A stretch of 64,000 nucleotides of DNA from Hypericum androsaemum (GCA_963995505.1 OZ023187.1:11433176-11497175); one strand, 5' to 3'; positions 21,352 through 34,921 are shown, counted from the stretch's first letter. Notes: generated by a model from the sequence alone, not told the origin. Program-made: numbers and translations.

Positions 21352-21802
21352 GGGGTACGGATTGGGTACGGAATGTCCAGATTCTGAACCGTTCGAAATG
21401 AAGACAAAAGAGAGTTTTTTTTGCAAAAATGCTAAAATACGGGGACCAAAATGAAAAAGTCACACACAAACATAGGCCTGAAACAAATACCATTATGACA
21501 TAACTGTGCATGCCAGTATCACATAACACGGCATGCCAGTATCACATAACACGGCATGCCAGTATCACATAACTGTGCATGCTAGTATGACTTTTTTTAC
21601 AAAAATGCTAAAATACGGGGACCAAAATGAAAAAAGCCACGCGCACCATTATTATAAACAGGACTTGCCGTTGTCACAAATACACATGTCATTATCACAT
21701 AATTGTGCATGCCAGTATCACATAACTGTGCATACCAGCACGAGCCCCCTTCATTCCAAATCGTTCGGAATAATTTCTTCGCTCCGTACCCAATCCAAAC
21801 CC
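21352..21802 (-). mobile_element. hAT-like non-autonomous element with 23-24 bp satellite (copy 2)
   Basis: This is the inverted-orientation relative of 3662-4137. Left end GGGGTACGGATTGGGTACGG; right end, in reverse complement, GGGTTTGGATTGGGTACGG. The 8 bp flanks AGATGACA (21344-21351) and AGATGATA (21803-21810) differ at one base. The interior has five or more units of GTATCACATAACTGTGCATGCCA, some reading CACGGCATGCCA, in two blocks. The blocks are separated by repeated copies of CAAAAATGCTAAAATACGGGG. No coding capacity. Confidence 0.75.
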
Positions 21803-21810
21803 AGATGATA

Positions 21811-22810
21811 GAATTCACAAAGTTCACTTTATATCTCTTAGATTATTTTTGTTCTCGTTGATTAATAGATTAGGTACTTCACTTTATATCTCACTGTCGA
21901 AACAAATTTAATTTAGCAGATAGTAGATTAAATAATCTGTTTGATAAAATTAAGTAGCAAATATTCAATTTAGTAGATTATATTTGTTTACTTAAATTAA
22001 TTTTTAATTTATAAATTAAGCTTAAATATAAGAATAAAAATTTATTTAAATAAAATGGTGATGATTTAAAATAAAAAAATTTATATTTCTAAATAAATAT
22101 TTTGATAAAGAAAAAAAATTAACTCATCGAATACAATACTATTTTCATTTGATTTTTAAAGTATATTTTCGTAAAATCCATTATCAAGTAGTTATTTTTA
22201 GTTATTTACTATATTTATGAAAACTAATTTTTAAGAGACGCTAGTTTTGTAAAAAAATCATTTAATTTTTTTTCTTAATATCAAATTAAGATCAAACATG
22301 TAATGTACAACTATTTAGTAAAAGAAATAACATTCATTAAAAATAGAATAACAATAAAATCATTCGTTATAGTAAGTAAATCAATATTTATTACAAAATT
22401 TAGACCTAAGACGATGATGTTCCTCTCATAACAGTGGTCACTTATGAAAAAAGACTACAAGAAAAGAAAACGAAATATTTGCTGCACCGTGTTTCCAATA
22501 TTAAAGCACACAGGCTATTTTTTTCCTGTTCAGAGTTAACAACGGATGTTTAGAAAAGTTAATAAGCAGGTCCAATTTATCTAAGGTTGGACGAAAACTT
22601 CAACTATATTATTCTTTTAAAGGAAATTTTTTGATCGATCATTAAATGCCATTAAACTTAAACAGGAAGCGAATCGAGTAAGATTTCCTGCCATTAAGTC
22701 TAACTACGTATATGCATATATTTGTGTAATAAAAAAGGTAGAATTTTTATTAAAATAAGTACCCGAGTGTTGGATTCTTTCAAACGAGGTTGCAAGCGCA
22801 GTCCTGCGTA
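21811..22810. other. AT-rich intergenic region upstream of MADS gene
   Basis: Very AT-rich with no gene-like frame. The last part carries the MADS promoter. Confidence 0.5.
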
Positions 22811-22820
22811 TATGTTATAT

Positions 22821-22829
22821 TATATAAGC
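22821..22829 (+). promoter_or_regulatory. TATA box of the MADS-box gene
   Basis: TATATAAGC lies about 55 bp upstream of the ATG at 22881, a canonical plant TATA position allowing a 5' UTR of about 25-30 bp. Confidence 0.6.
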
Positions 22830-22880
22830 TTCCTAGATCGTCATTAGTTTTTACTAAACAAAACCTGTAATTCTGTAGAC

Positions 22881-23849
22881 ATGGAGGCTGACCTTCCACC
22901 GATTCTTCCACCGATTCTTCCACCGGAGGAGGGGAAGCGGAAAAGAGAGACAAGGAAGGCCAATTACATGAAGAAAATTCTCAACAATGACGAGGCAACT
23001 AAGTCAACCAGCTTCAGCAAGCGCAAGCCAACTCTAAAGAAGAAGGCCTCCGAGCTTCAAACTCTGTGTGACGTTTCCGTTTGTCTGGTGTGTTATGACG
23101 CCAACGGCAACGTGGAGACGTGGCCGGAGAACCAACCGGACGTGGTCTCCGCGATCAATGAGTACAAGAAGGTGCATGACAAGCGTAGTAATGACATTAT
23201 TGGGTTCTCCAAGCTGAAGAAGAAGAAGTTGGCGGATAAAGTTGGCGAGGAGATGAAAAGAAACTGTACGGAGGTTGCGAGAGAGTTGTCCAAGCTCTTT
23301 GATGGATTGTCTCGGGACGCGTTGGCAGATTCTCTTGATGTGTTGGATTCCAAGCTCAAGTCAATAAAGGAGAAGGTGGAGAATGTTAATAATGTTCAAC
23401 GTGATCCTCCGGTTTGGTTACCTTTAGCTATTATGGTTGATAATAAGGCGGGTCTCGAGTTTGAGTTTGTGGACAACATGGATCTTCGTGTTAGCAACCG
23501 TTTTGGTGACGCTGGTACGGGGTTTGGAGTTATGCCAGAAAGCAACAATTATAAACCCTTTTGTCACACCAACTGCAGTGATGGTTTGAGCATGCTCGAG
23601 GGGTCCGATTTTCCACGGAGAGGCTACATTGATAGCAATCCGATGGTCGGATTTGTTGGCGACAAGGAGCTTGGTAGTACAAGTTATAAACCGTATGAGG
23701 TTATGCCAGAAGGTATTAATTATAACTTGGGATTGCAGGACAATGGTAACTATTCCCAATTTGCTTCAAGTGATGATGCGACTACGTTCAGGTTCTCTGA
23801 GTTGCTCCTTGGTGGTTGCTGCGCTGGTATCAATATCAACAATTTATGA
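22881..23849 (+). CDS. Type I MADS-box transcription factor (M-beta-like, AGL82/AGL103-type)
   Basis: A single-exon 322-residue protein. The MADS domain covers about residues 24-92: a basic Lys-Arg-Glu-Thr-Arg-Lys start, then Ser-Phe-Ser-Lys-Arg-Lys-Pro-Thr-Leu-Lys-Lys-Lys-Ala, then Leu-Cys-Asp-Val-Ser-Val-Cys-Leu-Val-Cys-Tyr, and ending Glu-Thr-Trp-Pro-Glu-Asn. The spacing and the 'Trp-Pro-Glu' after the core fit type I genes, and the Cys-Asp-Val-x-Val-Cys pattern favours M-beta. M-gamma (AGL80-like) is the alternative. Type I MADS proteins bind CArG-like DNA in the nucleus as dimers and are mainly active in the female gametophyte and endosperm. There is no K-box. The N-terminus carries three Pro-Pro-Ile-Leu-Pro-type repeats, and the C-terminus is rich in Asn and Gly. 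No introns, as usual for type I, and no visible lesion. Confidence 0.88.
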   Translation: MEADLPPILPPILPPEEGKRKRETRKANYMKKILNNDEATKSTSFSKRKPTLKKKASELQTLCDVSVCLVCYDANGNVETWPENQPDVVSAINEYKKVHDKRSNDIIGFSKLKKKKLADKVGEEMKRNCTEVARELSKLFDGLSRDALADSLDVLDSKLKSIKEKVENVNNVQRDPPVWLPLAIMVDNKAGLEFEFVDNMDLRVSNRFGDAGTGFGVMPESNNYKPFCHTNCSDGLSMLEGSDFPRRGYIDSNPMVGFVGDKELGSTSYKPYEVMPEGINYNLGLQDNGNYSQFASSDDATTFRFSELLLGGCCAGININNL

Positions 23850-24622
23850 TCAGCTAGGGCAACTCTTTTGAGACTTGGAGCGGAAGTAACTAGGATAACC
23901 CTACTTAGCTAGGATATAAATAACAATATTTTTGCTCCTCCTTGTAACAGGATCGGAAGTTATTATTGGCTTTAAGCCACATTTTGCTCGTCTTTCTATA
24001 CATAATTGACTTTACTTTTATAACTCGTATGTTCATTGTGTTAGAAGTCGAATTTAAATTCTCGAGAATTGTTTTAATCTCGAAAGTGTAACAAATTCTA
24101 CTTGTAAAAGACGAACCAGGATGTTGCCGGAGAAGGGGCATGTTTGCATCCACCATCCAACTCCAGTAGCTTTTACCAATTTACACCAACCGAGATGTGA
24201 TCGTTCAATAGCTGTCGTCTGTTGCCAACTTCTTAAAAGCGCGCTTCAACTGATTCAATATTTAACTAAGATCACACTTTGACCGATGGGAACAGGGTTC
24301 TTGATAAGAAGTTCAACCTCGGAGATAATAAAATCATAATATAAAAATAACAAGTTTCCAGAGAATCACAACAGGGTATCCGATCTGTAATTTCAATCAC
24401 AGGGGAGCTGGTACATTTGAAACTGCAGAAACATCTCCATGGCCACTTCAACTGCCTAGAGATGCTTCTAAACTCAAATCCAGTAAAAACTTTGGTAACA
24501 ATCAAGGTGCGAACAGAAGTCACTAATTGAGCAGACAGCTACAATGTAGCAGGACTAAACCAAAAAAGCCTGTGCCGTGGTCTTTTCGGTTTCTGCAGCT
24601 ACTTTGAAGGGCTGACCACAGA
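23850..24622. other. Shared 3' intergenic space between convergent MADS and SRPK genes
   Basis: The region holds the two 3' UTRs, judging by gene orientation. I found no further gene in it. Confidence 0.5.
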
Positions 24623-27301
<2,679 letters not shown>

Positions 27302-27589
27302 CTAGGGATCAGACCCAGATGCCTCGCCACTCCAATTGAGCTCGTTTGCTGGTTCGGGCGGGAAATTGAAAATTAGGGTTTGTGTGGGAAAAGGAATTTT
27401 TGGGCCTTTTCAGGATCGGGGCCGCCGAGGGAAATTCTGCAAAGTAAATGAGTTATGGCCGAGCGGGTGGGTCCCACCCAAGTGTGTTCTCTTTGTGTGG
27501 GACCTGTTGCTGACGTGGCTGTTCCGGTTGGCGTTTCTACTTTGTGCTTTTTTTCCTCGATTCCGCCGCGTCCACTGTTTTTTTGCGAA

Positions 27590-28797
27590 GGTTTTTTTTG
27601 CCCTTGACTCTGGTCTTTGGTCATTCTTCTCCTGGGGTCCCTGAATTTTCAAATTTGATTTTTACCGTCCTTCATCTTTGGTTTTAGAAACTCTTGGGTC
27701 CCTGGTATCAAAATATATCATTTTCTCTGGCGAACTCCCACTTGAAAAGACTAAAATACCTCCTCTAACTTAAAAAATAAAAAATATATTTATCTCCTTT
27801 CCCTCCAACTTCTTCTTCCTCCTCCCACTTCATCCTCTTCCTCCAACCTTCAACTAAATCCAAAACTAAAACTAAAATTCAAAAATAAATTTAAATATTT
27901 TTAATGAGAATCAAAACTAATTTAAAAGAATCAAAACTAATAATAAATAATCAAAATTTTAAGAACCCTAATTTTAAAAAGTCTAATTCGAATTAAAAAT
28001 CTAATTTGAACCCTAATTTTGATTTGGGCGAACCTGGATTACCGCACCCAACTAATTCTCCCCGTTTTGGCGTGCGTTGTCTGATGTCGTTCACTACTAA
28101 TTACTCCCCTGGACGAATGCAGCATCAACATTCAGCTTTGTCAACTCCGACAGTCTCACCGGCGTCGAGCACAACCTGACCGTGTCTTCCCCTACAATTA
28201 ACAAAAATTGGCAATTTTTAGAAGCTTTAAATCGTGATAAAGAGGAGGCAGGAAGCCACAAGTCATGGAAGCCACAAAACAATATTATGAAATTGAGGCA
28301 ATTTAGTGTCGTTTGCGACTCGGATCAATGGAATAAGGCACTGGCTTCCAGGGATTCAAATTTAGGTCCCTGGCTACCATGGAATAATTGTCGGTGGCAA
28401 TTTCGGGTCCCTCACTTCAAATCGATAGAAGCTTGAAGCTTCAAGTAAAGCCTATAAAATTTTTGATTCTTTCTAATTAGTTTTAATTCTCATTAAAAAT
28501 ATTTTAAATTTATTTTTGAGATTGAGTTTTATTTTTGGATTTAGTTGAAGGTTGGAGGAAGAAGATGAAGTGGGAGTAAGAAGAAGGTGGAAGGAAAGGA
28601 GAGGGAAATTTTTTTTTTAAGTGAGAGAGGCATTTTAGATTTTTCAAATGGGTGTTCGCTAGAGAAAATAACATATTCTTGCACCAGAGATCCAAGAGTT
28701 TCAAAAATTAAAGATGCGGATGGTAAAATTATTTGCAAAAATTCAGGGACCACATGGGGAGTATGACCAAACACCAAGAAAAGGGAGTAATTTACCC
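27590..28797. mobile_element. Mutator-like TIR element (ends approximate)
   Basis: Long inverted repeats pair 27620-27950 with 28470-28797. Matching blocks include GGGTCCCTGAATTTTC / AATTCAGGGACCAC, AGAAACTCTTGGGTCCCTGG, TTTTCTCTGGCGAAC, TTCAACTAAATCCAAAA and ATTTTTAATGAGAATC. The right end GTAATTTACCC matches the GGG(C/T)AAATTAC terminus of the other elements here. The left terminus is eroded and no TSD is clear. The interior 28020-28440 is an unassigned, more GC-balanced insert. The left end lies about 330 bp from the SRPK start codon, so it may have contributed promoter sequence. Confidence 0.7.
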
Positions 28798-28940
28798 TTT
28801 TTTAGAAGGGATTCCGCGTCCACTTGGCCAGAAGCCTAGAGGGAAAGGGCTACGAAGGAATTACTTTTATTATGAAATGAAATAAGATTATGAGAAAGTA
28901 AAAAATAAAAAAGGAACGTTGTTTGGAAACAAATTTTTTA

Positions 28941-30087
28941 GAGATAATTACTATCAAGACCCCAGGGTATAGTCAAATAGACTCTGAGGACCCTGTAGTT
29001 TTCCTACTAATTACTGAGCCCCTGTAGTTTGGTTATTATTATACATTCCGATCCCTGGATGATGTCAGCATTTTTTTCTTCCTTTTTTTGTCATAGAAAT
29101 GACCAAAATGCCCCTCCCACTAATCGGGGCGTTGAAGAACTGATCGGGCCCCATGGCCCAGGCCAGCATCGTCACCCCGGCTGCGAGCCCCTCAAGCACC
29201 GAGTTCCACCCGCAGTGGGTCAGGAACAACCCCACCGACTTGTGTCCTAGTATCTCCATCTGCAGGGCCTACCCTTTCAGCACAAGTCCGCGCCCCTCTA
29301 CCCGCTCATGGAACCCCTCCGAGACCTCCCCGTACCCCTTGCCCACATGTCCCTTAGTAGGGACCTTCACGGACCACACGAACTGGGCCCCACTGGACTC
29401 CAGCGCAAGTGCTAAGGGCGCCATCTGAGCGTTAGTGAGTACCGCCTGGCTCCCGAAGCAGACGTACACCACCTTATCCCCTTCCTCCTCCCGCGGGTCT
29501 AGCCACATCAGAACCTCCTCGCGGGTAGAGGTTGGCCCGCCCCGCTCCTTGAGCCCGTTCGGGTTCACGGGCCCAACGGCCCAGACCCGATCGTGGCCGA
29601 GCTCCTTCCTGAGATGGTCCAAGTAGACCGACTCGATCCCGTCGAAGGTGTTCACCACCAGCCCCCAACTCTCTCTATTCGCGAGGTTCCCTTCCTTGAT
29701 GAACTCCGAGAGTGGGTCCTGATCCACGTAGCTGCGATAAAAATGAGAGAGGTGGGTTCAGGGGTACTTCGGACAGTTGGGGAGTTTGTCGAAGACGACA
29801 ACCTCGTCGTCGCCTCTCCTCGTGGGCATGTCCTTCCAAAGGGCATAGCCGACGGAGATGGCCATGACGCCGGAGGGGGAGAACACGATACGTGGGAGAA
29901 GAGAAATGTATGAGGGGCATTTTGGTCATTTCTATGACAAAAAAAGGAAGAAAAAAATGCTGACATCAGCCAGGGATCAGAATGTATAATAATAACCAAA
30001 CTACAGGGGCTCAGTAATTAGTAAGAAAACTACAGGGTCCTCAGAGTCTATTTAACTATACCCTGGGGTCTTGATAGTAACTATCTC
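28941..30087. mobile_element. Pack-MULE carrying a UGT89-type glycosyltransferase fragment
   Basis: The perfect 9 bp TSD AATTTTTTA (28932-28940 and 30088-30096) flanks TIRs of about 175 bp that are almost identical. Both arms read GAGATA(A/G)TTACTATCAAGA inward from the ends, then CCCTGTAGTTTTC, GAGCCCCTGTAGTTTGGTTA and TGACATCA/TGATGTCA-type segments, ending near CATTTTGGTCATTTCTATGAC. The interior (29115-29905) is GC-rich and encodes, on the minus strand, part of a plant secondary-product glycosyltransferase. There is no transposase, so this is a textbook Pack-MULE: a non-autonomous Mutator-like element with a captured host gene piece. Confidence 0.94.
29065..29905 (-). pseudogene. UDP-glycosyltransferase (UGT89-like) fragment, captured
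   Basis: Family 1 UGTs move sugar from UDP-sugars to flavonoids, hormones and other small molecules in the cytosol. Reading down the minus strand from about 29905, one frame gives a mid-domain segment with Ala-Leu-Trp-Lys-Asp-Met-Pro-Thr. It then has an in-frame TGA (29758-29760, after Lys-Tyr-Pro), then Asp-Gln-Asp-Pro-Leu-Ser-Glu and Val-Val-Asn-Thr-Phe-Asp-Gly-Ile-Glu. Val-Trp-Ala-Val-Gly-Pro-Val and Val-Tyr-Val-Cys-Phe-Gly-Ser-Gln follow. The PSPG box is recognisable (Gln-Met-Glu-Ile-Leu-Gly-His-Lys...Leu-Thr-His-Cys-Gly-Trp-Asn-Ser), but its Trp-Ala-Pro start is replaced by a stop at about 29269. The N-terminal third and the last segment are absent. The order of motifs and the Gly-Leu-Ala-Ala-Gly-Val wording fit the UGT89 group. 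Confidence 0.85.
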
Positions 30088-30339
30088 AATTTTTTATTTT
30101 ATTAACTTGTAGTTTGTCACTTTTTTATCAAATATTTATTGATTTATTTTTTACACAAAATTTTCAAATTAGCACTTTTTGTAATAAATTTGTAACTGTG
30201 GTTAATTTTTTATCGACCGGTACTCACGTGGGTTCCACTTGCTATATCAGTGCAAACTAAAATTGTAATAAGCCACAGGCGTGGTCATCCACGTATCAGT
30301 TGAAAAAAAATCAATTATGGTTTTTTTTAGGGATAAAAG

Positions 30340-32785
30340 TGGCGCATAGCCTATATTACAAATAAGTTACAGAACAATAGAGAAAAATATATAGATATAA
30401 GACAAGAAATCCAAGCAGAAAATGATAGTCAGTCCGATGACAGCAGGGTGGCACAGGGGGAAGAGGTATAGGTGGTCGAAAAAGCACGAAGGCCAAACGA
30501 TCGGGGAAAATTCTGCCGAAACAAGCTTCGGCCAATAACCTCAAGACACCGTCAAGAAGGCATCTGAATGCATACAAGATACACTCGGATGAGAGTCAAG
30601 GTCGACGTAAATTGACCAAGACAAGGTTCTCCACCCCCAACCATCAAACAGGCAACAAGATCCGAAAGGATCACAGATCAGACGAAAACCAATCCAAGCA
30701 AAAGCAGAAACAGAAATAAAAAAGTAAAAGCCCGATGCAACCACTAAACAACTGTGGCTCGGGAGCAAAAGCAACAAGCACTAGATAAACAACAAAATAC
30801 AGATATTGAACAGATATCAAATCGAACATAAGTCGATCCAAGCAAACCCACACAAAATCACAAGCTAAACACGAGCCAGTCGGGGGGAGAGGTCAGCGAA
30901 AATGGTGACAAGACGGGATGATGGATGGCAGAACTGCGAGTGGTAGACAGTTGAACCGGAAAGGGATGGCTCAAGCAAACGGTGAGACCCACGTCTATGG
31001 AGATAGAGTGTTGGAACAGGCAACCACCTGAAAGCCCCAGATGATTGACTCATGTCATTCAAAGACAAGTTGGTTGCTCTGATGCCAGAGAATACGGGGC
31101 TGAGCAATCAAGGTGATCTCATCCAGGCGGGCCTTATCCGCATCATACGAGCCTCTGGCGTTGCTCAACATCTGCGAGATAATTTTCACCCCACCGTCTT
31201 AGAGAAATTAGCTACTCAATTGCTTGGTTGTGAAAATGCTAGATCGTTTCTTCACCATTCAAACGATGGAACGACAAGTCTTTGCACTATGGCAGCCATC
31301 CAAAAACGTAACTCTTATAGACCTGTTGAACGGGTTCTATATTGTTTGTTTTGAATCGATAGTAGATCATGATAAGGTCCTCCTAAAAGGGTCGTGTGTC
31401 ATCTTTGGCCACTACCTAACAGTGAGATGGTGGTCCCCCGAGTTCAACCCTAGTAAAGCTGGCATAACATCCACGATGGTCAGGAAGCGCATTACCGGGC
31501 TCTGTGTTATCTATTACAATTGTCATGTGCTTATGGTCATTACAAATGGTCATTACAGCGACCTCAGCTCTTACCCAGCAACCTACTAGCCCTTTGGAAC
31601 TAATTGCACAGAATTCTCTGGCCCAATCAGACGTCGCTGTTAACTGCTATCACTGAGGAGTCTTTCTTCTCTTGGGCCTTGGATGATGGTGAGCCAGCGC
31701 TAGTGGAAGCCAACCAAACCAGACATATACCAGAGTCCAACAAAACTGGTTCATAACCTTGACGATGTCGAAGGCCCAAGCCCAGCACATCCTGCATGGC
31801 TGCGAAGCTAATTTTGGAGATCACACGAGCCATAATTTTCCAAAAACTAATGTCGTGTCGTGTTGTTGGCACAAAAAATACAAGCATATCCCTTAGATCT
31901 CGTGAAGCTGTTATGGGCATTGAAACGGGTCCCCCCCCCCTTGTTGTTTCCATTTCTCGCCCGTCACCCATGCCTTTCCTGAATTCTCGACCCTCCAACG
32001 TCTACTTGCACGCTCAAAATAATAATGCTTTTTTTTCTGCCACTAATTCTGCCTCCTTTTCTTTTTTTGGCTCACGTGCAGGCCCCAGAAGTAACCTTAA
32101 CCGAACACGTAAAAGCTAAGGCCTACCAAATGCACAGCCATTACAAGTGAAGACAAGGCCAATCGACCTAAAGTAAAAAAGCATGTTCGGGACAACGGGT
32201 GGGAGGACAAGCAAGCAAGTTGGCTGAGTTACTTCTAAGGCCCACCAAAAGCCCGTCAAAGAAGCAACCCAGGAGAAAACTTGTAAGGCGAGGCCTAGAA
32301 CAGTAAGGTCCAAGTAGCTTGCCACCCCGTGCAGGCACATGCCTATAGCCTAGGTGAGGGCCTCCAGGCTTGCGCGTATAAGTCTGCCCAGGGCACCCCC
32401 ATTAGGCCCACAGACTAGGGATTGACGCTTGTATAGGCCACATTATTGCGAAAGAAAGCCCAGGCCTGATGCGAATAAAGCGGATGTACGCCATATGGAT
32501 ATTACATCAAGCGGAGAGCCTAGCACCAAGTCCGTGTTACGATGACCACCTCAATCGCATTGTTTGCCCTCCTCCCCTATTATCTTATGTCTAACACAGG
32601 TATATTGTTTTGAAACTGCTGCGAAGTTGGTAGTTCCAAATTCTCTTTATCCATTAAGACTCTCCTGCATAAGCATGGACCGACTATTCTAGCCATCCTT
32701 GAACCCCAGCTCTCTGATGACACGATCGACCGTGTTTTCCGAAAACAAGGGTTCCCAAATATAGAACTTATAGAATCCCACTGAC
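30340..32785 (+). mobile_element. LINE fragment: ORF1 (DUF4283-type) to start of ORF2 endonuclease
   Basis: The plus strand shows the DUF4283 core of plant LINE ORF1 at 31200-31480 in broken frames. It reads Val-Thr-Leu-Ile-Asp-Leu...Gly-Phe-Tyr-Ile-Val, then Val-Leu-Leu-Lys-Gly-Ser-Cys-Val-Ile-Phe-Gly-His-Tyr-Leu-Thr-Val-Arg, then Trp-Ser-Pro-Glu-Phe-Asn-Pro-Ser. At 32600-32780 the ORF2 endonuclease start is visible: Ile-Leu-Phe...Asn-Cys-Cys then Lys-Phe-Ser-Leu-Ser-Ile-Lys-Thr-Leu-Leu, and Ala-Ile-Leu-Glu-Pro-Gln. A 5' UTR-like region (30350-31050) precedes it. Homology stops abruptly near 32785 and no RT follows. Many frameshifts and stops. Confidence 0.72.
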
Positions 32786-32789
32786 GGCG

Positions 32790-34016
32790 TGGGATGGACG
32801 GGGGAGGGGGATGGGACCATCCCTATTAACTTTTTTTTTAATTTTTTTTACATAATTCGCTGGTTTGAACCGAATTCGAATTTAATTTATCGATTCGACA
32901 AATTTTATAAATCTTGGACTGTATTCAATACGTTTACAGATAAATTCGAATCGAATTTTTAACAAATCGAAGAAAATTTTTGAGGAATTTAATCACAAAT
33001 CAAATTTTAACGAATTAAAACCTGTACTTACCAAAAAAAGGAAATTGTAGTATCTTCTTATGGAACATGGAAACTAATAAAACTGGAAGTTGGATTTTTC
33101 CTAATTAACGAAAGAGTGGGCCTTTTGATCAGACATATTTTCAGTCGGCCCAGCTCAAAGTATGCCTTCCTTTCAATTCGACGGAGTCAAAGTTCTAAGT
33201 TTAACTCGGTGGCTGCTAATCAATTACGTTGATCTCTTTAGTCGACAATGATTATATTTTGAAGCTACTCATGTAACATGCAAACCAAATATTCATTTGT
33301 TAGAAAATCTGTATCACTGCTGTAATTAATAATACTTGCCGGATTAGAATAACATGGTGTTAAACATTGAATAACTTCAAAATTTCAAAATCTGTATCAC
33401 TGCTGTAACTAATACAACTTTATTTATGTCCCAAAAAACCTATGGAGTGTCAATTAGAAAAATTTTTGTCATTTAATCGAATATTTTGAAATTACAGGGT
33501 ACTGAAGTGTTAAAGACATAACCACAAGGCACTAAAGTAGACTTTTACCGAATTATTTTTTTGCCTTTTGTCAGCTAAAAATGATTTACGTAAGATTTCA
33601 ATACTCATAAATGATAAATTCTGAAAATATTGTTTTTTATATTTGACTAATAAAATATAATTGAAAACACCCCGATTCGACTTGGATTGATGGGATTGCA
33701 GAAGAGGCCAGGAAAAAGCTACAGTATCCTTCCCAAGAAAAGCGAGGAGAGCTCAGAGGTCAAGGAAAGGGACCGACCAGGAGACCCATGGACTCTTATT
33801 ATCCTTTTAGTAAAAAAAATTTTCTTCTAGCAAAAAATGGCAGTCCATGTTGATTTGGTAATAAGACAGAATCAGTCACTCTAACGTTGCTTCGTTGATG
33901 TAGCCTAACATTAATTCCTTCCATAGAGTGTATTTCCCAAGTGTAGGTAGTATCCAACCGTATACTCATTCCAATCTAGATTACTAAATAAAATATTAAT
34001 TTCTTTCTCATCTATT
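32790..34016. other. Intergenic, with a partial TIR-like piece
   Basis: Mostly AT-rich with no gene. Around 33440-33560 there is one arm of the 'AAAGTAGACTTTTACC / ATATTTTGAAATTACAGG' type seen in the MULE and MITE family here, without its partner, so probably a decayed or solo terminal repeat. Confidence 0.45.
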
Positions 34017-34024
34017 CTCAACAC

Positions 34025-34913
34025 TAGGGGTGTGCATTCGGGATATCCCGATCCCGAATACCGAATACCGAATATCCCGAATACCGAATAGCTAAAAAAA
34101 TCCATCCCGATCCCGAAATTTAATTCGGTATTCGGTATAATACCGAATTAAATTTCGGTATTTTGGGATATACCGAAAATACCGAATTTTTTGGGGAAAA
34201 AAATATGATTGCAAATTAAATTAATTTCTTGAACTTTCTAGAGGAAGAGGGATACATGTTCTTGCCTCAATGTGGTCGCCGATGACGAACATCTCGATGC
34301 CGGTCTTGTCCGAGAAAGCAACCACTTCGGCTCCGGCCCGAACCTCCCAGACCTCGTCTTGGTGGCATCCGACGATGGACAAGGAAGGTTTTACTAGTAG
34401 AACAACATCTCTAAATCCTTAGTAAAACATTAATTTGAAAAACCCCCAATTTTTAAAACCCTAATTTATTTTTGCAACAAATTCGAGAGGGATGGTGGGG
34501 GTGGAGGCGGAGGGATGGTGGACGGGTGGTGGAGAGATGGTGGGGGCGGAGGGCCGGAGGAGGTGGTGCCGTGGTTGAAGTTTGAGAGAGGGAGGAAGGG
34601 GGGAGAGGAGAGGAGAGGAGAGGAGAGGAGGAGGAGGATGAGAGAAGGGGTCGTTTCTTTCTGGAAGTGGGAAATGGGTGGGGGTGTGATTTTTTCATTA
34701 TATATATAGGTTGGTAAACTTACATTTTAGTACTTCGGGATTTTCGGTATTACCGAAATAATACCAGTATATACCGAACCGATCCCGAATATCGAAATTT
34801 TCTCAAAAACCTTACTGAATTAACTCCCGAATACCGAAATCTCGATCCCGAATTCCCGAATACCAAAATTATTTTGGGATATCCCGAATACCGATCCCAT
34901 TTGCTCACCCCTA
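34025..34913. mobile_element. hAT-type element with dense subterminal repeats and perfect 8 bp TSD
   Basis: CTCAACAC flanks both ends exactly (34017-34024 and 34914-34921). The element starts TAGGGGTGTGCATTCGGGAT and ends TTGCTCACCCCTA, a standard hAT terminal pattern. About 160 bp on each side are filled with CCGAATACCGA / TCGGTATTCGG motifs in both orientations, likely clustered transposase binding sites. The interior has a GC-richer segment (34240-34390) that looks coding on the minus strand, and a GGGTGGAGG / GAGAGGAGAG purine-rich tract at 34490-34650. No transposase. Confidence 0.9.
34235..34385 (-). other. Coding-like fragment inside the hAT element, source unknown
   Basis: The minus strand gives an uninterrupted frame of about 45 residues, with a Val-Gly-Cys-His-Gln-Asp-Glu-Val-Trp-Glu-Val stretch and then Glu-Val-Val-Ala-Phe-Ser-Asp-Lys-Thr-Gly-Ile-Glu. 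Base composition differs sharply from the surrounding TIR repeats. I do not recognise the family. It may be a captured exon. Confidence 0.4.
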
Positions 34914-34921
34914 CTCAACAC

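Noticed and set aside
23093..23759. Antisense open frames across the MADS-box gene
   Set aside because: They are shadows of the sense coding frame, without recognisable motifs.
28104..28120. 17 bp identity (CTCCCCTGGACGAATGC) between the 27590 element and the lipase fragment near 40358
   Set aside because: The match does not extend and the frames around it are unrelated. Treated as chance or as too short to prove shared origin.
28097..28282. RNase H-like phrase (Lys-Leu-Asn-Val-Asp-Ala-Ala-Phe) on the minus strand
   Set aside because: Only about 10 residues match and the rest of the frame does not. Not enough to call a LINE fragment.
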